A DNA stretch of 64,000 nt from Lithobates sylvaticus (GCA_028564925.1 CM053033.1:84055468-84119467); one strand, 5' to 3'; shown: positions 11,400 through 22,745, numbered from the stretch's first letter. The notes: a model not told the origin generated them from the letters alone. Made by a program: numbers and translations.

Positions 11400-11520
11400 G
11401 AGGGCAGTGGGCGGGTCAGTGAGCGCACTGGGCACGCCCTTCTCTTATTACTCTCCAGTTACATCAGACATGTGGGCATGTCCTGTAGGTGTCATCTACT
11501 ATAAGAGTGTGCGGATCCCC
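11400..11520 (+). promoter_or_regulatory. glul: Candidate glul promoter
   Basis: A GC-box-like GTGGGCGGG lies at 11408-11416, followed about 85 bp later by TATAAGAG at 11500-11507. The only coding gene downstream on this strand is glutamine synthetase, and vertebrate GLUL genes use a TATA-type promoter with a non-coding first exon. The position about 3.2 kb upstream of the start-codon exon fits. Transcript data would be needed to place the start site. Confidence 0.45.
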
Positions 11521-11529
11521 CGGGGGAGC

Positions 11530-11597
11530 CTCAGTGACATCTGATTCCCAGAGGACGAGGGGCTCGCTGCTGCTGCATCCCTGCTAATAAGGATTTG
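11530..11597 (+). other. glul: Candidate non-coding exon 1 of glul
   Basis: GC-rich leader-like sequence about 25 bp after the TATA element, ending at TTTG before a GTTAGT donor at 11598. An alternative donor, TTAG before GTGGGA, lies about 30 bp on. It contains no ATG. Boundaries are inferred from signals only. Confidence 0.35.
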
Positions 11598-12366
11598 GTT
11601 AGTACTTCCCGAATATAATTAGGTGGGAGCAATGGGAGCAACGGGGGAGCTTAGCGAAGTGAGCGTTCAGAGCTCTATACCTTGCTGGTGAGGAAGGGGG
11701 CTGTAGGTCAGGGTTGACAGAAAAGCCTGTGGTGATCGGGGTCCAGGGGTGCCATAGCTCGCACAAGTGTTGGGGGGCACTTCAAGATTTGGCACCTTGG
11801 TCACTGCACTACTTTTTCACACCTGCCTCTAGGGTCGAGTCTTTTGGCTAGGACCAGAGGAATTTTTGATTCCTGGCGGAAGGGCCAGCCATTGTACTGC
11901 ACAATGGCCACTTTCACTTCTCCCACCTTCCTTCTCCCCACTTTCTTTTATTTATCCCCGTGTTTGTCACTTTTATGTATTTTTTTGTTTTTTGTCACCA
12001 GTAGGGGACTGCTCTGTCTGGCTGTATAAGTAAGTTGAAAGTTGTAAGTTGAATAACCAGGTGGTTCCAGTTTTTTGTCTGTTCTCGCCCAGGATGGAAA
12101 GTCTGATTCTTCTCCAGGCGATTAGCTCTGCAAAGTCTTGTGATGGGTGTCTGCTGATTTTGTGATCTCTTTAGAAGATAATTGGCCATATTGAGTTTGT
12201 CCCATCATCCTGAAGCTGTTTAGCACATTTTCTAGCGTTTCTCCATCCCCCTGGGGCAGTTTATTTACTGATTGCTTTACTTCTGTAGAAACTTTTGATA
12301 TACTAGCAATGTTTTACCCATTGCTGATTGGGCAGATCATATCAAGGATTGGTTAGAATTAATAGT

Positions 12367-14156
12367 AAGGGTGGCCATACACCTGATTCCCCTGTCAGCC
12401 TGTGGTTGCAGGAAAGAAATTCGCTCTGTATGGCCTGCCTTAGACTTATCATACACGGCACAAATCAATTTTTTATTTTTATTTTTTTTTTCCTGCAACC
12501 ATGGGTTGCAGGAAAGACATACACAATTTATTACACAATTATTACACAAACGATTACACATTTCCCCCGTGAACACAGACAGTGCTGACAGAGGAATCAG
12601 CAATTATCTTCTCACGGCCTGGCGGGGGAAGCCATCCACACCAAAAGATCCCATCCCAGCCATACACTGTTCAAATCTTGGCCGGTTCAGCAGGAACTGG
12701 CCAAGATTTGAATCGTTACTGGGCAGGCTGAATGTACTAAGTTGAGCGATCTACTTGGGTACAACCAGCCTGCCGGATTCTCTTGCAATTATCGCTAGCA
12801 GCTGCTATAGTCCTTCTCTTTCCTTAACCACTTTCCGACCGGCGCACGACGATGTACGTCCTGATTTTGAAGAGGGATATCTCGGTAACGGCAGCAGCTG
12901 CTGCCACAACCGAGATATCCATCTCTTCAGGCGCCGGTCGGCATTCCGATAATGGTGGTCATCACGGCGGATTCGCTGCGAGATCACCGTTATCGGCGGC
13001 GGGAGAGGTGCCCCCCCCTCCCGCGCCTTCCGCCGCTTACCGGAACCGTCGGCAGCAGCGGAGGCGATCGGGTCCTTTCTCCTGCTGGGCATAGAGATGA
13101 GTGATGGTAAGATGGCCGCCACTCATCTCTATACCATAGGAGGGCGGAAGCGACGTCAAAAACGTCACTTCCGCCCATACCTCTTAAAGAGGAATTTTCA
13201 AATGTCATTTTTTTAAATGACATTTTTTTTTTTTTTTTTTTTTCCATTGAAGTCCAAATATGAGATCTGAGGACTTTTTGACCCCAGATCTCATATTTAA
13301 GAGGACCTGTCATGCTTTTTTCTATTACAAGGAATGTTTACATTGCTTGTAATAGGAATAAAAGTGAGCCAATTAAATTTTTTTTTAAAAAACTGTGTAA
13401 AAATAAATAAAATCAAGAAAAATAAATAAGAAAAACAAAAAAAATTTTTTTTTAAAGCGCCCCGTCCCGACGAGCTCGTGCGCAGAAGCGAACGCATACG
13501 TGAGTAGCGCCCGCATATGAAAACGGTGGTCAAACCACACATGTGAGGTATCGCCGCGATCGGTAGAGCGAGAGCAATAATTATAGCTGTAGACCTCCTC
13601 TGTAACGCAAAATATGCAAGCTGTAGAATTTTTTAAACGTTGCCTATGGAGATTTTTGAGGGTAAAAGTTTGATGGCATTCCACGAGCGGGCGCAATTTT
13701 GAAGCGTGACATGTTAGGTATCAATTTACTCTGCGTAACATTATCTTTCACAATATATAAAAAAATTGGACTAACTTTATTGTTGTCTTATTTTTTTATT
13801 CAAAAAAGTGAATTTTTTCCAAAAAAAGTGCGCTTGCAAGACCGCTGAAAATACGGTGTGAAAAAAAGTATTGCAATGACCGCCATTTTATTCTCTAGGG
13901 TGTTAGAAAAAAAACAATATATAATGTTTGGGGGTTCTAAGTTTTTTTCTAGCAAAAAAAACTGTTTTAAACATGTAAACACCTAAAATCCAAAACGAGG
14001 CTGGTCTTAAAGTGGTTAAACCTGCTTGTTGAGAAAAAGGAAAAGTTTTGATTCCATCCACACCCTAACAAACCAATAGATTGACTCGTTTACCACTAAC
14101 CTGCCTATGGATTGAAAATTTGTCCGGTTCCTGCTGATCCATGTATGGCCAACTTA
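12367..14156. mobile_element. Possible MITE with GGCCATACA ends, carrying a piggyBac-like element
   Basis: The ends AGGGTGGCCATACAC (left) and GTATGGCCAACTT (right) are inverted matches, and TAA/TTA lies at the edges. Related GTATGGCC words also occur inside. This resembles Harbinger-type MITEs, with the element at 12828-14015 inserted inside it. The match is imperfect, so the call is weak. Confidence 0.35.
12828..14015. mobile_element. piggyBac-like non-autonomous element in glul intron 1
   Basis: Flanked by TTAA at 12824-12827 and 14016-14019, with inverted ends CCACTTTCCGACC and GGTCTTAAAGTGG. A TTAA target site and CC start are piggyBac features. The 1.19-kb interior contains a fold-back GATATCTCGGT/ACCGAGATATC pair (12880-12930) and no transposase. 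Related ends recur at 61600 and 63123, so this is a dispersed family. Confidence 0.65.
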
Positions 14157-14553
14157 ATGCATGCCAATCATGGAATTGCTTGAGAATATTGAGTACAAGT
14201 TGTCATGCTCTTTCCCTTTCCTCCTCCTCTTCACTTCCTACATGAGTGGTAACTGTGCTCTGAATTCAGGGACAGTGCAGCATTGTGGTCGTCCCATGAA
14301 AGGAAGTTTCTTTAGGTGGGATTCACTGGCAGGATCAACGGGTATTTGTGGGACTTTACAGGGGGACTAAGCACTGTTAGGTGCTGCGCACATTTTTTTT
14401 TTCTTTAATAGGGGGCCCTCATTTTAAAATGGTGGGTTGTTGTGCTCCAGGTTAGTAGTTGGCAGGGTACTGCAGATCTGCCAACAAGAAGGTTGCTGGC
14501 TTGCAGTTTTGTAAGATTTTCAGGAAACTTCTGTTTCCTCCACAAACTCCCTC

Positions 14554-14680
14554 CTAGATTGTAAGCTCTAATGAGCAGGACCCTCTGGTTTCTCCTGTAT
14601 TGAATTGTAACTGTACTGTCTGCCTTCATGTTGTAAATGCGCAAACTGTTGGTGCTATATAAATCCTGTATAATAACAAT
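14554..14680 (+). repeat. SINE-like repeat ending next to the glul exon 2 acceptor
   Basis: The sequence runs from TAGATTGTAAGCTCTAATGA through TGTACTGTCTGCC to GGTGCTATATAAATCC and an AT-rich tail. This is a widespread amphibian and fish interspersed repeat. A reverse copy lies at 45916-46025. Its tail ends about 25 bp before the exon 2 acceptor AG at 14703-14704. Confidence 0.6.
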
Positions 14681-14704
14681 ATTTTTTCCTTATGTTTCTT
14701 CTAG

Positions 14705-14886
14705 ATCAGCAATCACCACCATGTCTGGGTCACACAGTTCTAGGCTCAACAAGGGGGTAAGGGAGCAGTATATGAAGCTGCCCCAAGCGGGGATGGTCAT
14801 GGTGACTTACGTCTGGATTGATGGCACTGGAGAAAGGGTCCGCTGCAAGACCAAGACCCTGGACTATGAACCCAAGTCTATTGAAG
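14705..14886 (+). CDS. glul: glul exon 2 (start codon exon)
   Basis: Acceptor CTTCTAG at 14698-14704, start codon at 14721, donor GTAAGA at 14887. It encodes residues 1-55 plus one base of codon 56. WIDGTGE and RCKTKTLD match the conserved N-terminal GS block. Confidence 0.92.
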
Positions 14887-17800
14887 GTAAGATGGCAGCC
14901 CTTCCCCCATTTTTACACCTTGCTGGTCTTCCAACTTCTGGACATCTGAATGCACTCTGAAGTAAAAATTCCAAAGGCGCTTTAGCACATAGGCATTTGT
15001 GCATTCCAAAGCATGCTAAGACTATTTCAATCACAATTTACCTCGTCCACGCAGGTAAAATATACCATACAGCTAGATATTGCAGTGCGTTAAAGCCAAA
15101 AACCAAATCTGCTATTGTGAGGATTGGTATGCTTTTTAAGGCACAGTTCAAAGGGATTTATTCAATTTATGATTTCTCCTCCTACGATTTTAAAAGGCCG
15201 CACTAAATTTCCAAGTAATTGTTCAATGTGACACGAGACCTGGGGCATACAATGATTTAGTGCAGCATCTTCTCTGGCATGCCATAAATAACTGGATGGC
15301 AGAGCTGATCCTGCGGGCACACTATCATTACTGCCCACATTGAACAAGGATGCAGCTTGGAAGTCACACGTTCAGAACAGTTGGTCCCTATTCATGCCTA
15401 TGCTGTTAGGTATTTAGGTTACTAATGCTCATTGTACATGCGTTTGCTTTGTTTCCTTTATTCTTGAAGCAAATGCTAGATAATGAAATGTGTGTAGACA
15501 AGGGTAAAACTTGTTCCTTTTTCTAGAGGAAAGTGCAGCAGGCAGATAATCCACCCAAAATTATCATTGGGTGACTGATGGGTTATGACCTATAGGCTTT
15601 ATGTTGGACTCTTATGTTCCAGTTCACAAAAATGTTCTGTAATGGCTATGCAGCAGAAGGACCAAGTCTAATGCCCTGTACACACGATCGGACATTCCGA
15701 CAACAAAATCCATCTGATTTTTTCCGACGGATGTTGGCTCAAACTTGTCTTGCATACACATGGTCGCACAAAGCTAGTCGTAAATTCCGAACGTCAAGAA
15801 CGCGGTGACGTACAACACGTACGACGAGCTGAGAAAAATTAAGTTCAAAAGCCAGTGCTGCTCTTCTGCTTGATTCTGAGCATGTGTGGCACTTACGCAA
15901 ACAGATTTTGTTGTTGGAAAAATTTGAGAACAAGATCTCAAATTTTGTGCGACGGAAATTCCGATGGAAACTGAGCCTACACACGGCCGGAATTTCCGAC
16001 AACATGCTCCAATCGCACATTTGCCGTCGGAAAGTCCGACCGTGTGTATGCGGCATATGGCTTCAAGCACACTGTATTCTTATGACCCTTTTCTCCTACA
16101 GGAGTTAGGCCGCAGTAAAAAGGCACATTTTTGCATGTGCATTCATGCACGTTTCTGCATCTGGCATTTAATGCATTCTATTGGCCAGAATTCTAGCCAT
16201 TACAATGCATGTTAAAGCACTTTGAGAGTTTATGTTCAAAAGCTCCTCTCCTGAATACAAGTGCGCCCCCCCCCCCCCCCCATTTTAACTCTAAATGTCT
16301 CATCCTCTTCCTCCCATAATGGGGGCATTTAGAGGTAAAAAACGTTTTCAAAACTCCTGTAAAAGCAGTGGTTTATGTGTGCATGAGGCCTAAAGTGGAG
16401 TATGCAGAGCTAGAATTTAATCTCTCCCATGTTTTGCATCCATGGAAACATCCACTTTACATGGGTTGCCTCTTAAGAGAGGGGGAAAAAAAAAAAATCC
16501 TTCATCAGCACTCTTGGAAAGTTCAATGAATATTTTATTCAACCCTTGAAATAACAGATTGTGTGTAACAAAAATGACTAACCAGGAAAATGTATTAATG
16601 TGCCTCAAAGGTGATCAGCTGTAATCCGAATATTGTCCTCTCCTCTGCCATGTGATCTCTAACCTGGTATTCCTGCTAACTCTTATTCCTCTTCTTCCAT
16701 TAGAGGTCCCAGAATGGAACTTTAGTGGCGCAGGCACATATCAAGCTGAGGGCTCCAACAGTGACATGTACCTTGTCCCTGTCCAGATGTTTCGTGACCC
16801 TTTTTGCCTGGACCCCAACAAGCTAGTCATGTGTGAGGTCCTAAAATACAACCGAAAATCAGCAGGTACAGTACCACTGTAGCAGAATTGGAGAATCTCA
16901 TTTTAACTGACCACTGGTGGCTCAATAATTACATCTAGAATTCTAAAGCCCCATACACACGGTCGGATTTTTGCATGGATTCTGTCCGATCGGACAATGT
17001 TGTTAAAAAATCAGACCGTGTGTATGCACCATCGGACAGTGTACGTCGGATTGTCCGACGGACATAGTCCTATCTCCTGCTGGATAGATTTGCCGACAAC
17101 ACGGTCCGATCACACCAAATCCGATCGTGTGTACGGTTGTCCGATCGGACAAAGTGCTACGCATGCTCAGATCACATTACAAGACCAAAGCTATTGGCTA
17201 CTAGCCCGTCGTAGGCAACAAACGTCACCACGTTCAGAATGATCGGATTTTCCGACAACTTTGTCCGACCGTGTGTACGCAAAACCAACATCAGACAAAG
17301 TATGACGGACATGGTCCGACGGACCTGGTCCTCGGATAATCCGCGTGTGTGTATGGGGCTTAAGTATTGCTTAGTTGGCAGTTTCTGCATTCCTATGTGG
17401 TGATAACAAGCATCTGTAGTCAGGGGATACTCGTTATGGCATAGTGTCTGCTCATCTTGAAAGGGTTCCAATTTTATTTGCTGTGTCGCAGAGTATATAA
17501 AATACTGAGCACATGCTGCTATTTTTGCAAGTATTGCAGTACTTTTTGGAGCTCATGGATGACCTTAAATCTCCTTCTCCACTTTGGAGAGATTTCTGGC
17601 ATCACTAGAACATTGCTGAGCAATTCTACTGTTTAGACTGGGTAGTAGAAATGGTGAATGATTGACTTCTATGTTTTGGAAAGGTGATTGGTCGGTCCCC
17701 ACACAGCAAAAAGCACTTTGTACAGTTCTTAAATTCCAAACTATGTTGGCTTTGAGTGATGTCTACTTGACATTCCAGAAATCCTTGCAACATGCGCAAC

Positions 17801-20800
17801 ATGATGACATGACTTGTATAGTCGCTCATCAATTTTTAAAGGTTTTTATAGGTTTAGCAACAAGTGTTAAAGCTATGCTGTACTGGGGTTTAGATCCCCC
17901 CCAAAAGTGCCAACAATCTAGAACATACTTTTTGGTTAATTGGAGCTGGTTAATTTATTCATGTGTACATTGTGGCAGGGTATGTAGGCTTTTTCAGAGG
18001 TGGGAGGGGCTGATGAAATAGTTTTCTGTATGTATAAAGTGCTAATTGGGGGTCTTGATTGAAGGTGGTATTAAAGAGAGCTTGCAGATTATTCCTGAAG
18101 CCTAAAGTGGTAACATACATATATTGTATTGGGTTTTATGACATCACATTGTAGAGATGCAGACCTCACCCTTGTTCAGTGTACATAACTTTAGTGTTTA
18201 CTTTGGCAGATCCACTGATGGAACTTTATTGACTTTAAGTTGTTTTTCTCCTTCCAGAAACCAACCTGCGTCACACATGTCGGCGAATCATGGACATGGT
18301 GGCTGATCAGCACCCATGGTTTGGCATGGAACAAGAGTACACTCTTCTTAGTATTAATGGACATCCATATGGCTGGCCTGAAAATGGCTTCCCAGGACCA
18401 CAAGGTTAGATTTTTTTATGATGGTTTTGTTAAACTGTAAATCAGAAATGTACATGGCAGAGGAACATATATATGTCAATGGCTCACCAGTGACTTCTGC
18501 TTTTGAAGTCAACTGTTAATTTCCTCCAGCTCCATGCCTACAGTTGGACCTGAGGCTGGAGGAATAATCTACAGGAGCCTGTGCATTGCACCTGTAATAC
18601 TCCATTGTAAACAAAAACAGATTCTTTGCAATACTGGTGCACTTTGTTTTGTTTAATACAAAAGGTAAATATGCCTGTTGCACTGCAAAAACTTTCAGGT
18701 TTGGGATTGTTCTAGCAGCCATTCTGTTCTGGAGCTATAAGATCTTGTGTTCAGGATTAAGCTGGGTTGAGTTAGAAAGATTAATATAATGAAAAGCCAA
18801 GGGGGTGGGGGGGGGGGGGAAGATTCTTGGTACCCAAGGTCCTTGGCAGATCATGGGACTCCTGAATGTTAAGAGATAACAGAAGTGCCATCTGTCTCTC
18901 CTGTGCAGCTTGTCATGTGACTACTTCAGGGCGTTTAATCACGATCCTGTCCTCATTAGCGGCTGATGGGGCTATTGGCTGTTTAAATGTTGGGTGTCAT
19001 TTATGTTGTGGAGTCCACATTGTACATGTGACAATCTGATGTTAAGGATTGTAGACAATTAAGGTCTCAATTCAAGTAACTGCAATCCTGGCTTTCAGTT
19101 ATAGGTAGTTTCTATTAAATTGCTCCAGAAATATAACATTTGGAGTCCCTTGCAATCTGTTCTAATGCCCCTATGAAGTCTAACTGAGGTAGATGTGGAT
19201 TAACCCAGTAAAAAAAAAAAAAGTTCGCTTTGCAAGACCACCTACAACATACAAAACCAGTGTTGACTACTAAGCCACGGTTTCATAAATGGATAGCTGC
19301 TGAATTGTGGTCCCAAGGCACCATTGTTTACAGGGCTTTAGCAGAGCTTCCTACAGCAGGAAATGGTTATCTGAAGTTATTCTCAGTGTTTGTAAATATC
19401 TTGGCCATCAAAATTACAATTATCCAGAGCATTTCATCAAAGCACAACTTTGGATTACATGAGAATTGTGCTATTTTAAGCTGTTGCTGGATGACTGTAG
19501 TTTGTACATTGAGACATTACCAGAGGCTGAAATGGCGACAGATCTCCAAGTTAAAGTGTTTTGTAGATTGAATTAAAACTCGCCTGATTATTTTTGCTAA
19601 CTGATGGCCTTTGGTGTCCCATCCAGGTCCCTATTACTGTGGAGTCGGTGCAGACAAAGTCTATGGAAGGGATATTGTGGAAAGCCACTACAAAGCCTGT
19701 TTGTATGCTGGCATCAAAATCTGTGGCACAAACGCAGAAGTTATGCCATCACAAGTAAGGATAAATTAACCATTCTAAAATCCTGACACAATCTGTGAGG
19801 GCCCATTTCCACTATTACTATTCTTGTCTTGAAACACTAAACGTGTCCAGCAACATTTTTTCCTGCAATTGCTTTACATTGGCAGATTCATAGAAGCCAA
19901 TGGCCACACATAACATGCATTTTGATACATTGGCAACAAGTATTTAGCCTTGGTCAATGGTGGTTAACCCGATCTACTCCAAATTCTAATCAAAAGCACA
20001 TTGGGGAAAAGTATATCGACATGTGTCGAAATGCAAAATAATGTCATTGCACATAGGCTCATGTCTATTCACACAGATCTAAGTGGACCCTAAAACAATT
20101 CAAAGTCTGCTTTGCCCAAGATGGATAGGACTAAATTTCCATGTGATGTGCAAACTGTTTGGTTATATTCTATGTTTTATCTCTTCTATAGTGGGAGTTC
20201 CAAGTTGGACCATGTGAAGGGATTGATATGGGAGACCACCTTTGGATGGCTCGCTTCATCCTACACAGAGTATGTGAGGACTTTGGTGTTGTGGCAACGC
20301 TGGACCCAAAACCCATGACTGGCAACTGGAACGGGGCTGGGTGTCACGCAAACTACAGCACGGAAAAAATGCGGAAGGAAGGAGGACTGAAGTGAGTCTT
20401 GCAGGAAACTTTTTGGGGTTGGAAGAAATCAGCAATGCTTCTAAAAGCCTATACAATCATGTTAAAAAAAAAATAAAAATATTGGATCCCAGGAGGAAAT
20501 GGTTTAACCAACCTGTAGCCCATGGGCCAGATGCAGCCCTTTTATCTGGCCCTTGGGGCACTATTTCTTCCACTGACACCAATGACGAGGGGCAATTCCT
20601 CCCACTGGTGCCAACAATAAGGCACTATGCTTCCCACTGACACCAAAGATGGGGCACTATTCCTTTCACAATTTTATACTCCCACTGGTCAGTCTGGCCC
20701 CCCTAAAGTCTGAGGGGCAGTAAACTGGTGCTTTTTGTTCCAAAAGTTTGGAGCCCCCTGGTTTAAACTATCTTTTTGGTCTCAGCTTTTGTATGCCACA

Positions 20801-22085
20801 GTAAAAAAAAAAAAAAATAATCCCAAGATCTAACTAGGGATTTTATGCAGTAAACCTGTAGGCTCCCATGTCTGAAAATGCTGATACTTGGCTTCATTAC
20901 ATTGAGTTGGTGACCCTAAAAGTGGTTGTAAACCCTGTTACACCACTTTTACCTACAGGTGAGCCTGGTTATAGTACCTTGAATATCTCCTAAACTGCAA
21001 GTTTAGGAGAGAATTTTTCAGTAAATGCGCTGCTGTCGACATCGGCGCATGCGCACTGAAGAAACAGGCCGCTGGTGCCATTTCCTTATGAGTCATGCTG
21101 TGACCGGCGGCTCCCATGTGCATGCATGGGAGTGACGTTATCGCGGCTCCGGCCAATCACCACGCCGGAGCTACAAACCTGGAAGTAACTCCGGTGGAAC
21201 ATGTCAGCGTTGTACTCGGAGGGCCGATGCCGATCCAGGGCATCGTTCCAAGGTAAATATTTCAAAGTTTTTCTACATTGTTGCTCTGGGTCAGTAATTC
21301 TCATAGCCAAGCAACTAGTATTTTCAGTAGAAGGCCAGCAATGGCAGCCTAGAGGTTACACTCCTGAGATAGATAATATATACTTTAAACCGACCATTAA
21401 GAAATTTACTAATCTATTATAATTAATGTTTCCCTCTATCAATAGAGCCAAGACATTGATAAAAACTAGCGCTTGATTTTGTTACCATTTTACAGTAATT
21501 CTTATCTTCTATACTCTATATTTATTACATGCAGTAGTCCCATTTGATGGATGTTAGATTTTCACAAAGCATGGAATAGTTCACTATTTTACATTATTTT
21601 TTTATTTATTTTTATTTTTTTACTATTTTACATTATTACTAAATGACAAAGCCCTTAGTGTTGGCAGTGACCAATTCTATAAATGTTTTAATGGTTTTCT
21701 ATTGAGATTATACAATGACCTGTTAACACACCAGTTTGATTCAGCATTTCCTTATTGTCCCACCAGACACATTGAAGAGGCCATTGAGAAACTAGGAAAG
21801 CGTCACGACTACCACATCTGTGTCTACGACCCACATGGTGGTAAGGACAATTCCAGACGCCTGACAGGGCAGCATTCAACCTCCAGTATTTATGAATTTT
21901 CAACTGGTGTGGCCAACCGTGGTGCCAGTATTCGTATCCCACGCCAGGTCGGACAGGAAGGCTTCGGCTACTTTGAAGATCGCCGCCCAGCAGCCAACTG
22001 TGACCCCTACGCTGTTACTGAGGCCCTGGCCAGGACGACCCTTCTGAACGAAACTGGAAGAGAAACTAAAGACTGCTCTAATTAA
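14721..22085 (+). CDS. glul: Glutamine synthetase-like protein, six coding exons, ammonium-site residues replaced
   Basis: Glutamate-ammonia ligase family (EC 6.3.1.2 in canonical members): ATP-driven amidation of glutamate through gamma-glutamyl phosphate, in a decameric cytosolic enzyme. Coding exons: 14721-14886, 16704-16865, 18258-18404, 19627-19754, 20192-20391, 21767-22085; all introns are GT-AG. The spliced product is 373 residues and aligns gap-free with human GLUL. An N-terminal beta-grasp domain (about 25-105) is followed by the catalytic domain. Kept: metal ligands Glu134, Glu136, Glu196, Glu203, His253, Glu338, and also Asn248, Arg262, Arg299, Arg319, Arg324, Arg340 and Arg341. 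Changed: Asp63 is Ser (NFSGAGTY instead of NFDGSSTL) and Glu305 is Ser (GQHSTSS instead of GFHETSN). These two acids form the ammonium site. The ATG has a strong CACCACC context. No stop or frame break is seen, so it is probably functional, perhaps as a paralogue with another amine acceptor or as a non-catalytic subunit. Confidence 0.93.
15672..16055. mobile_element. Harbinger-like MITE in glul intron 2
   Basis: About 384 bp with inverted ends TGCCCTGTACACACGATCGG and CCGTGTGTATGCGGCA, each followed inward by TCCGAC words that pair across the element. Flanks are TAA (left) and TAT (right), a decayed 3-bp duplication. It is related to 16947-17360 and, through the CGTGTGTAC ends, to 38943-40610. 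Confidence 0.7.
16264..16282. repeat. Poly(C) tract
   Basis: Near-pure C run of about 17 bases within intron 2, following GCG. Simple repeat with no function visible. Confidence 0.9.
16704..16865 (+). CDS. glul: glul exon 3, carries the Asp63 to Ser change
   Basis: Acceptor CCATTAG, donor GTACAG at 16866; 162 bases, phase 1 to phase 1. It encodes residues 56-109. The normally invariant NFDGSST motif reads NFSGAGT. The rest ([22 protein letters not shown]) is conserved, so this is not general decay. Cys-Leu replaces Arg-Lys at 90-91. Confidence 0.93.
16947..17360. mobile_element. Harbinger-like MITE in glul intron 3
   Basis: 414 bp with near-perfect inverted ends AGCCCCATACACACG and CGTGTGTGTATGGGGCT, flanked by the 3-bp duplication TAA at 16944-16946 and 17361-17363. 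Internal GTCCGATCGGAC and TTGTCCGAC words recur many times in both orientations. TAA/TTA targets are typical of PIF/Harbinger. There is no transposase. Confidence 0.82.
18258..18404 (+). CDS. glul: glul exon 4
   Basis: Acceptor CTTCCAG, donor GTTAGA (weaker than consensus at +3). 147 bases encode residues 110-158, with the catalytic-domain entry [12 protein letters not shown] holding metal ligands Glu134 and Glu136, and the FPGPQG loop. Confidence 0.93.
19627..19754 (+). CDS. glul: glul exon 5
   Basis: Acceptor CATCCAG, donor GTAAGG. It completes Gly159 and encodes up to Gln201: [16 protein letters not shown] and the GTNAEVMP block with Glu196. The domain is fully conserved. Confidence 0.93.
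20192..20391 (+). CDS. glul: glul exon 6
   Basis: Acceptor TTCTATAG, donor GTGAGT. It encodes residues 202-267 plus two bases of Lys268: [11 protein letters not shown] with Glu203, [12 protein letters not shown], and [10 protein letters not shown] with Asn248 and His253. Thr254 of the usual GCHTN is Ala here. Confidence 0.93.
20510..20760. mobile_element. hAT-type MITE in glul intron 6
   Basis: About 251 bp. The right end AGTTTGGAGCCCCCTG is the inverse of a CAGGGG(G/T)CTCCAAACT hAT terminus like that at 8035. The left end is worn. Flanking 8-mers GTTTAACC (20502-20509) and GTTTAAAC (20761-20768) match at 7 of 8. The interior has four loose repeats of a GGCACTAT...CCCACTG word about 45 bp apart. 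Confidence 0.55.
21767..22085 (+). CDS. glul: glul exon 7 (last coding exon), carries the Glu305 to Ser change
   Basis: Acceptor CCCACCAG. It encodes the end of Lys268 to Asn373 and the stop TAA. The flap region reads [11 protein letters not shown] where active enzymes have [22 protein letters not shown] and [15 protein letters not shown] with Arg319, Arg324, Glu338, Arg340 and Arg341 are kept. The C-terminal tail (RETKDCSN) differs from the usual DEPFQYKN-type end. Confidence 0.93.
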
Positions 22086-22745
22086 ATGTGGGGGCTGGAC
22101 CCACCCAGTAGATTCCATCCATTTTGCATCTTCCATCTCATAAGTGGGTTGGTCAGCTCAGCTGCAGTCGCACAGCGAAGTTGTATCTTGCAGAAAAAAA
22201 AAAGAATGTTTCCAGGGTATCTGTAATGCCCACTCTTGTCTTTCCCTAAAGAGTGTCTGACATGGCCAGCTTAATTAAAAAAAAAATTAAAACACAATCT
22301 GATACGTCTAGTCTTAAGGGAAAGACTGCAACTGTGTTTAGAGACAAATTAGCTGAGAGTGAAAGCAAGGCTGGCTGCTAAACCTGCTAGGTAGAGGGCA
22401 TTGATCATTATAGACTACAAGCCAGTGGGATGGCTTATTTTCAGAATTCCTTCTAACGAAGGGAGTGGCTAATAACTGCACTCCTTAAACAGGTTTTTAA
22501 TATGTGACGTGCAAGGACCATCAACCTGCTGGGCAGCGGAGGGGTTGTGTTTTTTTGTTTTTAAAGGTCCCATGATACCTCATCCTACTTGTGGGGTGTT
22601 TTTTTTTTTTTTTAAAGCTCCAGTACAGTCATGTTTGGGTCTGAACTAAAGTTCCTCAGAAGAGGGTTTTATTGTAAATGGTGTATTACCATGTGACTGT
22701 TTTTGAGTTTTTATTACTTGAATAAAGCCGGGAAAAAATCAACCA
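22086..22745 (+). other. glul: glul 3' UTR with polyadenylation signal
   Basis: Continues the last exon without any competing gene. AATAAA at 22721-22726 is followed by a GT-rich stretch (CTGTGTTTGTTAATGAG) that fits a downstream element. There are several A or T runs but no transposon inside. Confidence 0.75.

Noticed and set aside
13385-13696. Frame of 103 codons inside the piggyBac-like element
   Set aside because: No similarity to a transposase DDD motif; reading of AT-rich repeat sequence.
14721-22085. Reading the glutamine synthetase as a processed or decayed pseudogene
   Set aside because: Introns are present with GT-AG borders, the 373-codon frame is unbroken, and conservation is concentrated in structural and nucleotide-binding residues.
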